Shown here: piece after piece, positions 6,848-14,607 of the stretch
Layout of the letters: each line of letters starts with the position of its first letter
Numbering within the stretch: the first letter of the stretch is position 1
NCBI RefSeq assembly: GCF_044239695.1
Contig: NZ_JBIIAW010000049.1
Coordinates: 1-21,940, forward strand
Length of the DNA: 21,940 nt
Direction of reading: 5' to 3'
Source of the DNA: Pseudolysinimonas_A sp044239695
Lineage (GTDB): Bacteria; Actinomycetota; Actinomycetes; Actinomycetales; Microbacteriaceae
Position numbers and translations under genes: made by a program
Notes under the pieces: generated by a model
Database searches by the model: none
Told to the model about the DNA's origin: nothing
Seen by the model: the letters and a program-made list of their open reading frames with translations, nothing else

Positions 6848-8059
6848 TCAGCCGAAGGCCTCGACGATGGGGCGGAACTTGAGCTTCGTCTCCGCCAGTT
6901 CCCGGTCGGGATCGGATTCGGCGACGATGCCGGCGCCGGCGAACGCGGTGAGGGTGCCGTTGGCATCCACCTCGGCGGAACGCAACGAGATCGCCCACTT
7001 GCCGTCACCCGACTGGTCGACCCACCCGACGGGGCCGGCGTAGCGGCCGCGGTCGAACGGCTCGAGCTCGCGGATCGCAGCCATCGCGGCCGCGGTCGGG
7101 GTGCCGGCGACGGCGGCCGTCGGGTGCAGGGCGGCGACGAGGTCGAGCGCTCCCGAGCCGTCGGACAGGCGGCCGTGCACGTCGCTGGCCAGGTGCCAGA
7201 GGTTCGGAAGCTTCAGGGCGAAGGGCAGCTCGTTGGCCGTGATCCCGGGACCGTGGGGTCGCAGAGCGGCGAGCACGCTCTCCACGGCGAACCGGTGCTC
7301 GTCGAGATCCTTCGACGAGGTCGCGAGCTCCAGCGACGCGGCGGCGTCGGCTTCGGCGTCGGATCCGCGGGCGTGGCTGCCGGCGAGCACACGGGCGGTG
7401 ACCGTCCCCTCGGTCACGCGCACGAGGGTCTCGGGGCTCGACCCGAGGTGGCCGTCGACCGAGAAGGTCCAGGTGTCGGGGTAGCCGAGCGCGAGCTCGA
7501 GCAGCACGCGGCGCAGGTCGGCGCCCTCGGGCACATGGCCGACCAGGTCGCGGGCGAGCACGACCTTCTTGAGATCACCGGCGAGGATGCGATCCACGGC
7601 GGTGGCGACGGCGGCGCGGTAGGCATCCGGGCTCTGCGCCCCGGGATGCAGTGAGAGCCGGTATTCCGTGCCGAGGGGCGAGGCCGCGACGGCCGTCTCT
7701 GCGCCGTTGACCCGGGTGATCCAGCCGACCCCGTCGCGGCGGCCGATCACGACCTCCGGCACGATCAGCACGCTCGAGCGCGCGGAGGCGTCGTCGAAGG
7801 TGAAGGCGCCGAAGGCGACCAGTCCGGAGCCGCGGACCCTCACGTCGTCGTCGACGCGGGCGCTCGCGGCGACCTCGCGCCAGGCGGCGGCGGCATCCTG
7901 CACCCGGGTCGGGCCGCGGAACTCCATCCGCAGCGCCTCGCCGAGCCCGGCGATGCCGTCACCTCGTCGGAGGAACAGCAGGGGCCGGCTCGCGGAGGCG
8001 TACGGGATGAGCGAAGGGACCGGATCGATCCGGCGCGTTTCGACGGTGAGGTCGGTCAC
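6848..8059 (-). CDS. menF: Isochorismate synthase (chorismate-binding family)
   Basis: A 403-residue chorismate-utilising enzyme that converts chorismate to isochorismate in the cytoplasm, supplying MenD. Conserved family elements are DLKKVVLARDL with K165 in the position of the general-base lysine, GSSPETLV (206-213), SSKDLDEHRFAVESV (248-262), HPTAAVAGTP (312-321), DRGRYAGPVGWVD (336-348) and GAGIVAESDPDRELAETKLK (376-394). The length is normal for MenF/DhbC/EntC-type enzymes. The men context argues for menaquinone rather than a siderophore. The GTG at 8059 is chosen because a TACGGT box sits 6 nt before it. The gene is transcribed away from menG and converges on ppk2 across the paired repeats. 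Confidence 0.92.
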   Translation of the reverse strand: MTDLTVETRRIDPVPSLIPYASASRPLLFLRRGDGIAGLGEALRMEFRGPTRVQDAAAAWREVAASARVDDDVRVRGSGLVAFGAFTFDDASARSSVLIVPEVVIGRRDGVGWITRVNGAETAVAASPLGTEYRLSLHPGAQSPDAYRAAVATAVDRILAGDLKKVVLARDLVGHVPEGADLRRVLLELALGYPDTWTFSVDGHLGSSPETLVRVTEGTVTARVLAGSHARGSDAEADAAASLELATSSKDLDEHRFAVESVLAALRPHGPGITANELPFALKLPNLWHLASDVHGRLSDGSGALDLVAALHPTAAVAGTPTAAAMAAIRELEPFDRGRYAGPVGWVDQSGDGKWAISLRSAEVDANGTLTAFAGAGIVAESDPDRELAETKLKFRPIVEAFG

Positions 8060-8065
8060 CCCTCA

Positions 8066-8071
8066 ACCGTA
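8066..8071 (-). promoter_or_regulatory. Leaderless -10 box (TACGGT) of menF
   Basis: On the minus strand TACGGT is followed by TGAGGG and the GTG start codon at 8059. It lies 33 bp from the opposing menG box, so the two promoters share one short control region. Confidence 0.6.
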
Positions 8072-8103
8072 AGCCGCCGCCGGAACCGCGCGGGCCCCTT
8101 GCG

Positions 8104-8109
8104 TAGGAT
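8104..8109 (+). promoter_or_regulatory. Leaderless -10 box (TAGGAT) of menG
   Basis: TAGGAT is followed by 7 nt and the GTG at 8117. The alternative ATG at 8108 overlaps this box, which argues for the GTG as the true start. Confidence 0.55.
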
Positions 8110-8116
8110 GGTGCGA

Positions 8117-8875
8117 GTGAGCAGGGCTGATCTGAGCAAGGAACCGGATGACGTCTCCGGGATGTTCGATCACGTCGCCGCGGGCTACGACCGCACCAAC
8201 TCGGTGCTGAGCGTCGGCAACGACTTCCTCTGGCGGATCGCGACCACGAAGGCGATCGATCCGAAGCCGGGCGAGCGCGTCCTCGACATCGCCTGCGGCA
8301 CCGGCACCTCGACCCTCCCGCTCGCCAAGTCGGGCGCCACGGTGGTCGGTGTGGACTTCTCGCCGGAGATGATCGCGGAAGCCGGCAAGAAGCATCCGAA
8401 GATCGAGTTCCGGCACGCCGACGCGATGAAGCTGCCGTTCGGCGACGACGAGTTTGACGCCGTCACGATCTCGTTCGGCCTGCGCAACGTGCAGGATCCG
8501 AAGCAGGCGCTCGCCGAGATGTACCGCGTGCTCAAGCCCGGCGGCCGGCTCGTCGTCTGCGAGTTCTCCAAGCCGCCGCGCGCCCTGCTGCGTGCCGGGT
8601 ACTACGCGTACCTCAAGGTCGTCGCCCCCGCGATCGTCGGCATCACGTCGTCGAATCCCGACGCCTACACGTACCTCGTCGAGTCGATCCGCGACTGGCC
8701 CGACCAGCAGACCCTCACCCAGTGGATCCGCGGCGTCGGGTTCACCCGGGTCGCGTACCGCAACCTCACCGCGGGCGTCGTCGCGCTGCACCGCGGCCGC
8801 AAGCCCGAAGACCAGGCCATCCGTGCGGCCACCGCGCGCCGCACCGGCAGGTCGCGCAAGCCCGCCGCGGGCTGA
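8117..8875 (+). CDS. menG: Demethylmenaquinone methyltransferase
   Basis: A 252-residue SAM-dependent methyltransferase of the UbiE/MenG family that makes the last step of menaquinone synthesis. Visible features are the N-terminal SRADLSK...SGMFDHVAAGYDRTNSV, SAM motif I VLDIACGTGTST (about residues 54-65), GVDFSPEMI, the family signature SFGLRNVQD and RVLKPGGRLVVCEFSKP. Possible starts at 8099 (TTG), 8108 (ATG) and 8117 (GTG) share one frame. The last fits both the conserved N-terminus and the leaderless promoter. The C-terminal 24 residues are basic (TARRTGRSRKPAAG) and look like a lineage-specific tail. The polyprenyl synthase follows after 31 bp and is probably in the same transcript. Confidence 0.93.
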   Translation: MSRADLSKEPDDVSGMFDHVAAGYDRTNSVLSVGNDFLWRIATTKAIDPKPGERVLDIACGTGTSTLPLAKSGATVVGVDFSPEMIAEAGKKHPKIEFRHADAMKLPFGDDEFDAVTISFGLRNVQDPKQALAEMYRVLKPGGRLVVCEFSKPPRALLRAGYYAYLKVVAPAIVGITSSNPDAYTYLVESIRDWPDQQTLTQWIRGVGFTRVAYRNLTAGVVALHRGRKPEDQAIRAATARRTGRSRKPAAG

Positions 8876-8906
8876 GCCGACCGCTTCAGACACAGATCGG
8901 CCGACC

Positions 8907-9980
8907 GTGAAACCGAGCCCCTCCCTCGCCCGCCGGAGCAAGACCCTCAGCTCGTCGCTCGGGCTCGGCGAGAAGCTCTTCGCCTCCAGCGAGGAGCGCC
9001 AGTTCGTCGCCGACATCGAGTCGGGCCTGGCGATCGTCGAGGAGCAGCTCGCCGAGCAGGTGCGCTTCACCGACGCGATCGCCGACGTCACGACCCGCTA
9101 CCTGCTGGATGCCGGCGGCAAGCGGGTGCGGCCGGTGCTGACCCTGCTCACCGCGCAGCTCGGCGAGGGGTCGAACGCCGACGTCATCACCGCGGCGCAG
9201 GCGATCGAGATCACCCACCTCGCGTCGCTGTACCACGACGACGTCATGGACGAGGCCGAGATGCGCCGCGGCGTGCCGAGTGCGCAGACGGTCTGGGGTA
9301 ACTCGGTGGCGATCCTCACCGGCGACCTGCTGTTCGCGCGGGCATCCAAGCTCATCTCCAGCCTCGGAGAGCGCGCCCTCAGCATCCAGGCGGCGACCTT
9401 CGAGCGGCTCTGTCTCGGTCAGCTGCACGAGACGATCGGCCCGCAGGACGACGAAGACCCGATCGAGCACTATCTGCAGGTGCTGGCCGACAAGACCGGG
9501 TCGCTCATCGCGCTCGCGGGCGTCGTCGGCGTGATCTTCTCGGAGGCCCCGGAGGAGTACCGCGAGCCCGTCGAACTGTTCGGCGAGCGGGTCGGGGTCG
9601 CCTTCCAGTTGATCGACGACGTCATCGACTTGTCGAGTGCCGTCGAGCAGACCGGGAAGACCGCGGGCACCGACCTGCGCGCCGGCGTTCCGACGCTGCC
9701 GCTGCTCTACCTGCGGAACCGCGCCGAGACCGAACCGGACGCGGCCGCGCTGCTCGACCGGCTCGAGCGCGACATCGGGGCCTCGACTGATGACGTCATC
9801 CATCCCGACTTCGCGGCCGCGGTCGCCGAGCTCCGCCACCACCAGGTGACTGCCGATACACTCGCCGAGGCGAATCGCTGGGCCGATCGGGCCGTCGAGG
9901 CTCTCGAGCCCCTCCCCGACGGGCCCGTCAAGAAGGCGCTCACGCGCTTCGCGAAGGCGATCGTCGAGCGATCGGGCTGA
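8907..9980 (+). CDS. Polyprenyl diphosphate synthase (menaquinone side chain)
   Basis: A 357-residue trans-isoprenyl diphosphate synthase. GGKRVRPVLTLL (residues 70-81) precedes the first Asp-rich motif, HDDVMDEAEMRRG with DDVMD at 111-115; the second, FQLIDDVIDLS, has DDVID at 237-241, followed by GKTAGTDLRAGVPTLPLLYL. These are the catalytic Mg-diphosphate sites. The enzyme extends isoprenyl diphosphates in the cytoplasm. Its place behind menG and near menA points to the menaquinone side chain (HepT/GrcC-like), but chain length cannot be read safely and it could be a geranylgeranyl diphosphate synthase. The GTG at 8907 is chosen as the start (KPSPSLARRSKTLSS); the frame is open further upstream but would overlap menG. 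No Shine-Dalgarno sequence is evident. Confidence 0.92.
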   Translation: MKPSPSLARRSKTLSSSLGLGEKLFASSEERQFVADIESGLAIVEEQLAEQVRFTDAIADVTTRYLLDAGGKRVRPVLTLLTAQLGEGSNADVITAAQAIEITHLASLYHDDVMDEAEMRRGVPSAQTVWGNSVAILTGDLLFARASKLISSLGERALSIQAATFERLCLGQLHETIGPQDDEDPIEHYLQVLADKTGSLIALAGVVGVIFSEAPEEYREPVELFGERVGVAFQLIDDVIDLSSAVEQTGKTAGTDLRAGVPTLPLLYLRNRAETEPDAAALLDRLERDIGASTDDVIHPDFAAAVAELRHHQVTADTLAEANRWADRAVEALEPLPDGPVKKALTRFAKAIVERSG

Positions 9981-9988
9981 CGCCCTTT

Positions 9989-10030
9989 CGCGGGTTGAGT
10001 GCCCGCCGGAGGCGGGTGTATCGAAACCCA
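9989..10030 (+). repeat. Palindromic repeat copy 3, forward
   Basis: The element runs from CGCGGGTTGAGTGCC to TGTATCGAAACCCA, with the hairpin CCCGCC-GGA-GGCGGG (10002-10016). The hairpin stem differs in sequence from copy 1 but still pairs, showing compensatory change. It lies between the polyprenyl synthase and the ferredoxin reductase gene. Confidence 0.85.
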
Positions 10031-10056
10031 CCCTGACCAACAGTGAGGAACCCCCG

Positions 10057-11421
10057 TTGACCAAGCTCCGCCTGGCCATCGTCGGAGCCGGCCCCGCCGG
10101 CATCTACGCCGCAGACATCCTGCTCAAGCACGAGCGTCCCTTCGACGTCTCGATCGATCTCTTCGAGCAGCTGCCCGCCCCCTACGGACTGGTGCGCTAC
10201 GGCGTCGCCCCCGACCACCCGCGCATCAAGGGCATCATCACGGCCCTGCGCGAGGTGCTCGACCGCGGCGACATTCGCATCTTCGGGAACGTGACGTTCG
10301 GCCGCGACATCACCCTCGACGACCTGAAGAAGTACTACCACGCCGTCATCTTCAGCACCGGGGCGATCCGGGATGCTGCCCTCGACATCCCCGGCATCGA
10401 CCTGCCCGGCTCCTACGGCGCCGCCGACTTCGTCTCCTGGTACGACGGACATCCCGACGTCCCGCGGGAGTGGCCGCTCGAGAGCTCGAGCGTCGCGGTC
10501 ATCGGCAACGGCAACGTCGCGCTCGACGCGGCGCGGATGCTCGCGAAGCACGCCGACGATCTGCTGCCGACCGAGATCCCCGGCAACGTCTACGACATCC
10601 TCAAGTCCTCGCCGGTGACCGACGTGCACGTCTTCGGGCGTCGCGGGCCGACGCAGGTGAAGTTCAGCCCGCTCGAGCTGCGCGAACTCGGCGAGCTGCG
10701 GGATGTCGACATGATCGTGCACGACGAGGACTTCGAGTACGACGACGCGGCCCGCGCCGCGATCGCCTCGAACAAGCAGATCTTCGTCATCGACAAGGTG
10801 TTCACGAAGTGGCGTGAGGAGTCGCGCGAAGAGGGCTTCGGCACCGCGTCGCGTCGCCTGCACCTGCACTTCTACGCGAAGCCGCTCGAGGTCGTCGCCG
10901 GCCCCGACGGGCGCGTCGCCTCGTTCCGGTACGAGCGCACCGAGCCCGACGACGCCGGCGGCGTGCGCGGAACCGGCGAGATCCGGTCGGTCGAGGTCGG
11001 TCAGGTCTACCGCGCCGTCGGCTACTACGGGTCGCCGCTCGACGGCATCCCGTTCGACGAGCGCCGCGGGGTCATCCCGAACCACGAGGGCCAGGTGCTC
11101 GCCGACGACAACGAGATCATGCCCGGGGTCTACGCCACCGGCTGGATCAAGCGCGGCCCGGTCGGCCTGATCGGGCACACGAAGTCCGACGCGATGGAGA
11201 CGATCTCGCACGTCGTCAACGACCAGGCGTCGTGGTGGAGCCCCGCCGACCCGTCGGAGGAATCGGTCGTCGCGCTGCTCGAGGAGCGCGGCGTCGAGTA
11301 CACCGACCTCGACGGCTGGCACGCCCTCGACCAGCACGAGATGGCGCTCGGCGAGCCGCATGGTCGTGCCCGCGTCAAGGTCGTCCCGCGCGACGAGATG
11401 GTGAAGATCTCCCGCGGCTGA
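10057..11421 (+). CDS. Ferredoxin/flavodoxin--NADP reductase, FprA type
   Basis: A 454-residue FAD enzyme of the adrenodoxin-reductase-like (FprA) family that passes electrons between NADP(H) and ferredoxin. The FAD-binding Rossmann motif LAIVGAGPAGIYAAD is at residues 6-20. YGLVRYGVAPDHPRIKG, typical of the family, follows, then the NADPH-binding motif VAVIGNGNVALDAARML near residue 147. The C-terminal GWIKRGPVGLIGHTKSDAMET is also typical. The start codon is a TTG at 10057 with a GTGAGGAA Shine-Dalgarno-like stretch about 7 nt before it, one of the few clear leadered starts here. It is probably a housekeeping reductase; its partner ferredoxin is not in the window. A short hairpin follows the stop. 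Confidence 0.92.
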   Translation: MTKLRLAIVGAGPAGIYAADILLKHERPFDVSIDLFEQLPAPYGLVRYGVAPDHPRIKGIITALREVLDRGDIRIFGNVTFGRDITLDDLKKYYHAVIFSTGAIRDAALDIPGIDLPGSYGAADFVSWYDGHPDVPREWPLESSSVAVIGNGNVALDAARMLAKHADDLLPTEIPGNVYDILKSSPVTDVHVFGRRGPTQVKFSPLELRELGELRDVDMIVHDEDFEYDDAARAAIASNKQIFVIDKVFTKWREESREEGFGTASRRLHLHFYAKPLEVVAGPDGRVASFRYERTEPDDAGGVRGTGEIRSVEVGQVYRAVGYYGSPLDGIPFDERRGVIPNHEGQVLADDNEIMPGVYATGWIKRGPVGLIGHTKSDAMETISHVVNDQASWWSPADPSEESVVALLEERGVEYTDLDGWHALDQHEMALGEPHGRARVKVVPRDEMVKISRG

Positions 11422-11426
11422 GGCGC

Positions 11427-11451
11427 TACCCTGTGTGCACATCCACACGGG
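11427..11451 (+). promoter_or_regulatory. Candidate -10 box with overlapping inverted repeat
   Basis: TACCCT (11427-11432) overlaps an imperfect inverted repeat, CCC-(T)-GTGTG, loop of 6, CACAC-GGG (11429-11451), just behind the reductase stop. It could be a promoter with operator for the gene at 11469, or a weak terminator without T-tract. Confidence 0.35.
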
Positions 11452-11468
11452 TCAGGGAAGAGAATCAC

Positions 11469-12041
11469 GTGAGCGATCGATCACCGTTGCGCGAGTTCAA
11501 GGTCGACATACTGTCGGTGCTGACGTTCATCTCGTTGCCGATCGTCCTGGTCGCGATCTATCGCTTCGGCTTCCCCATGCTCATCGGGTTGCTCATCCTC
11601 GTCGCGGAGATCGCCGCAAACTTTGTCGCGACGATGCTGCGATTCCGGCGCGAGCGACGACTGATCGCCGAATTCGCGGGCTCGATGGCGGCGGACACGG
11701 CCGTCGTGACCTCGGCCTTCAGCTTCCCGGGGGTCGAGCATCCGCAGTTCTTCCTCGAGCGCCGACCGGACGGCCTGTTGTTCTCCCGCGTCGGGGCCAC
11801 TGGTTCCGGAGTCCTGCTTCCCTGGTCGGAGATCCGATCGATCGAGAGCCCTCGGACGGGCACCAACACGACGGTCACGATCGCGTTCCATCAGGGACGC
11901 CCGTTCCGCTTCGTGATGGCCCCTGCCCAGGCCGTGACCGGGGCCGACGGACAGGTCGTCGAATGGCTCAGGGACGGATCGGAGTTCCCCGCCCCGTATG
12001 CAGCCGCCAACTATCTGCTCCCACGGACCCGGTCGAGGTGA
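11469..12041 (+). CDS. Membrane protein with a C-terminal PH-like domain, function unknown
   Basis: A 190-residue protein that I do not recognise by name. Two hydrophobic segments (about residues 14-32 and 35-55) form an N-terminal hairpin anchor. A basic stretch RFRRERRLIAEF follows, then a beta-rich soluble domain (about 75-165) with FFLERRPDGLLFSRV and GVLLPWSEIRSIES. The pattern 'protein reads, W-x-E-I, strands' resembles bacterial PH-like domains, but that is inference from pattern only. The GTG at 11469 has an AGGGAAGAG Shine-Dalgarno-like stretch about 6 nt upstream; the frame is open further up but would overlap the reductase. Neighbours give no hint of its role. Confidence 0.7.
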   Translation: MSDRSPLREFKVDILSVLTFISLPIVLVAIYRFGFPMLIGLLILVAEIAANFVATMLRFRRERRLIAEFAGSMAADTAVVTSAFSFPGVEHPQFFLERRPDGLLFSRVGATGSGVLLPWSEIRSIESPRTGTNTTVTIAFHQGRPFRFVMAPAQAVTGADGQVVEWLRDGSEFPAPYAAANYLLPRTRSR

Positions 12042-12045
12042 CGAA

Positions 12046-12061
12046 TACTCCTCACGGAGTA
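12046..12061. terminator. Small hairpin after the PH-like membrane protein gene
   Basis: TACTCC-TCAC-GGAGTA is a perfect 6-bp stem 4 bp behind the stop codon. It is short and has no T-tract, so it may be a weak terminator or a mere palindrome. Confidence 0.3.
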
Positions 12062-12118
12062 GCGACAGGCCTCTCGCCGGAGCAGGATCGCGCGGCCGCC
12101 GACCGCCATCCTTGTCGC

Positions 12119-12673
12119 ATGACCCCTCGCCGCATCCTGACCCTGCTCGCTCTTCCGCTCGCCGCGTCCGTGCTCCTCGCCGGATGCAGCACCACCTTCC
12201 GCCCCGACCGCCTCGACACCGATCCGTCGACGACCGCCGACGACCAGATGGCGGTGCCCACCGATTGCGCGGTGCTCGTGCCGAGCGCCGCCGAGCGCGG
12301 GTTCGCGCAGGTGACCGTCGACCCGCAGTACGAAGACGACTCCGACCTCGACGGCATCCAGCAGGCGGGCGGGACCGTCTGCTTCTTCCTCGACCCGGAC
12401 ACTCAGACGGTGTTCCATGTCGGCGTCCAGCTGCTGCAGGGCAACGAGGCGGAGCGCAAGGAGCGCCGCTGGGAGCGCGACGGGCTGCTCGCCGTCGACG
12501 GCGTCGGGGAGGTCGCGTACTACACCGCCGTCTCGAACGAGGTGAACGGGGACTCGTCGAGCGAACTCCGGGTGCTGTCGGGCGACTACTACGTGCAGGT
12601 CGGCGCGGTGCCCTCGGCGGATGCCGACGCGCTCACGACCTTCGCGACTGACGCGATCGCGGCGCTCGGGTAG
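12119..12673 (+). CDS. Putative lipoprotein of unknown function
   Basis: A 184-residue protein with a clear lipoprotein signal: basic MTPRR, a hydrophobic core and the lipobox LLAGC with C23 as the lipidation site. The mature part is acidic, has two more cysteines (in PTDCAVLVPS and GTVCFFLDPD) that may form a disulfide, and no motif that I recognise. It would be attached to the outer face of the cytoplasmic membrane. CATCCT sits 6 nt before the ATG, a one-mismatch form of the -10 box seen at other genes, and no Shine-Dalgarno sequence is present. The stop lies 26 bp from the convergent stop of the OLD-family gene, with no strong terminator between. Confidence 0.8.
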   Translation: MTPRRILTLLALPLAASVLLAGCSTTFRPDRLDTDPSTTADDQMAVPTDCAVLVPSAAERGFAQVTVDPQYEDDSDLDGIQQAGGTVCFFLDPDTQTVFHVGVQLLQGNEAERKERRWERDGLLAVDGVGEVAYYTAVSNEVNGDSSSELRVLSGDYYVQVGAVPSADADALTTFATDAIAALG

Positions 12674-12699
12674 GTCGTCCCAAAATCACATTCCGCCAG

Positions 12700-14595
12700 T
12701 CAGAGGGATGGCCTATCGATCAAGTACTCACTGACTTCCTTGAAAGTCGCCGTGGCTGACGCGACGAGGCTCTCCCGTACCTGGCGATTGGTGTCGTCGA
12801 GGAGGCCCTCCTTGGCGGGCTTGGGCGGTTGCTGCGGCTTTGTCCTGATGTCGGCGGCTGGAATGGTTCTGATGAGGTACCCAGAATGCTCACGTTCGAG
12901 GTCCGCGGCCAGAATCGCCTTGTCGTTGTCGAGGACGAGGACAACCCGCTTGAACCCCAATTCCTCAAAGAGGCGCAATAGAGCGGGCGCATTCTCGGCG
13001 CCGCCAGCTCCCCAACCAAAGACGTTCTCGATCGGCGGAAGGCCGAGATCCTCGAGAACTCTGGGCAGATACACCACGTCCTCCTGCCCCTCAAGAAGAA
13101 CGATCCCGTCTTCCAAGAAGAAGACCTCGTTCGCTTCGATCCCCAGGGTGTGCGGTTGGTTCGTGTTGCTTCGCAGGCGACCGACGCGGTCGAAGGTGGA
13201 GCGTGTGGGCTGGGAGATGACGGACTGGGCGTCAGCCTTGTGCACGCGAGCCACGACGGCGCCATTGGCGATGTGTTCCCAGGAAACCAGACCAGGCGCG
13301 TGAGTTGCGTAGAGAATCTGGCGCGTCGCGGCATATTCCGCGATGACGAGAGCAAGACGATGTAGGTACTGGGGATGGAGCGAAAGCTCTGGCTCGTCGA
13401 TCACCATTAGTGAGTCCGGTGTCGAGTCGTGCAGTGCATCGAGGATGAAGAGGAGGCTGATGAGTCCTTCACCCAGACCTTCACTGGAGTGGCTCGTCTT
13501 TCCTTCTGTGAACTGGAGGTAGTAGGAGCCTTGGTCGTTGAGATCGATCGCCCAACTCACTGGACGACCCAAGACCCTTTCGAGCAGACCGTTGAATATT
13601 TTGAGCCGATCGGGACTCCGCTGAAGCTCGAACAGTCGTCCCGTGAAGCCGTCACGGGTCTGCGTGCGCGAGAAGTCTCCCCCACTCGATCCCCAGTTCC
13701 GTGATGACGAGAACTGCCGTGAGAAATAGGGGTTGAACTGTCGACGGGACGGGATGGTCGTCACGTCGAATGAGTAGGCCTCGCTGCCATCGAGCGTAGA
13801 GAACTGCGACTCGCTGCCCGCATTGAGGCTAGTGATAGTGCTGAGCTGACCGTCACTACGGTGAAGTGAGATAGTCACTCCGCCGACGTACTGCCGATTT
13901 CGGCGTCCGTCAGAAAAGCTAACGACGCCGTTCTGACTCGCTCGCGCTAGAGCGTCAAAGCTCTCCACGATGGTCGACTTGCCGGAGTTATTGGCTCCGA
14001 CCAGCACGGTGAGACCGCTTCCGACAGAGCCGTTCGGCGAGGCGATTGCAAGGCGGCGGTCTGTTGCGAACCCTCGAAATCCTCCAACTTCTAGCCAGTC
14101 GAAGTAGGCAGGTTTGGTCGAGGTCGATGATTTCGAACCGTCGTCAGGATCTCTTAGTGAGCCGAGCACTTCGCGCAAGTAGTGGAGCTCCGGCTGGTTG
14201 AAGACCGATGCGTCTTCCGCCCGGGGCCCGTGTGGTGCAACACCCGCCAATCGGTCGGCTCGAGTCCACAAGGCGACACCCACCCGCTCCTTGTTCTCGC
14301 CACGACCCGACAATTTGGAGACAACTACCAGGAAACCTTGGCCCTCGTCGAGCTGCTGCCAGCGGTCGGGTGGAGTGATGCGAATGCCCAGATCGCGCCG
14401 ATCGATCAGATCGATCTGCAACATGGATGCGCTGAATCTCCGCTCCATCATGTCGCCGCCCGCTTTTGCGATGTTGTCCTCGTCGAGCCAAATCAGGTCG
14501 ATCGAGAGATCTTGGGGCCTGTCACCTTCTCGATCGAAGATGAGACGGGCACTGTGGTTCGGGAGCAGTTCGGCGGTCAGGGAATAGTGGGGCAC
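12700..14595 (-). CDS. Solitary OLD-family nuclease (AAA/ABC-type ATPase + TOPRIM) with N-terminal extension
   Basis: A 631-residue protein. Residues 1-160 form a domain that I do not recognise. The ATPase follows: WLEVGGFRGF, Walker A GANNSGKST (200-208), the signature-like SSEGLGEGL (370-378), Walker B SLMVIDEPELSLHP with D400-E401, and the switch histidine H432 in YATHAPG. A C-terminal TOPRIM domain carries LLEGQEDVVYL (E502) and VLVLDNDK (D556, D558), the metal-binding residues of OLD nucleases. This architecture is known from P2 OLD and GajA, which cut DNA in phage defence. No UvrD-like helicase (GajB) is adjacent, so it would be a stand-alone class 1 type. GC content is clearly lower than the neighbours (57% in the one stretch I counted), suggesting transfer. 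The start is GTG, 9 bp behind cls. Defence is inference. Confidence 0.88.
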   Translation of the reverse strand: MPHYSLTAELLPNHSARLIFDREGDRPQDLSIDLIWLDEDNIAKAGGDMMERRFSASMLQIDLIDRRDLGIRITPPDRWQQLDEGQGFLVVVSKLSGRGENKERVGVALWTRADRLAGVAPHGPRAEDASVFNQPELHYLREVLGSLRDPDDGSKSSTSTKPAYFDWLEVGGFRGFATDRRLAIASPNGSVGSGLTVLVGANNSGKSTIVESFDALARASQNGVVSFSDGRRNRQYVGGVTISLHRSDGQLSTITSLNAGSESQFSTLDGSEAYSFDVTTIPSRRQFNPYFSRQFSSSRNWGSSGGDFSRTQTRDGFTGRLFELQRSPDRLKIFNGLLERVLGRPVSWAIDLNDQGSYYLQFTEGKTSHSSEGLGEGLISLLFILDALHDSTPDSLMVIDEPELSLHPQYLHRLALVIAEYAATRQILYATHAPGLVSWEHIANGAVVARVHKADAQSVISQPTRSTFDRVGRLRSNTNQPHTLGIEANEVFFLEDGIVLLEGQEDVVYLPRVLEDLGLPPIENVFGWGAGGAENAPALLRLFEELGFKRVVLVLDNDKAILAADLEREHSGYLIRTIPAADIRTKPQQPPKPAKEGLLDDTNRQVRESLVASATATFKEVSEYLIDRPSL

Positions 14596-14601
14596 GCCAC
14601 G

Positions 14602-14607
14602 TTTCTA
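14602..14607 (-). promoter_or_regulatory. Candidate -10 box (TAGAAA) of the OLD gene, overlapping the cls stop codon
   Basis: On the minus strand TAGAAA starts with the TAG stop of cls and is followed by CGTGGC and the GTG of the OLD gene, the same 6-nt spacing as the leaderless promoters elsewhere. The last base is A instead of T. Readthrough from cls is the alternative. Confidence 0.35.

Noticed and set aside
12700..14595. Complete Gabija (GajA-GajB) system
   Set aside because: Neighbours are a cardiolipin synthase on one side and a lipoprotein on the other; no UvrD-like helicase is in the window.
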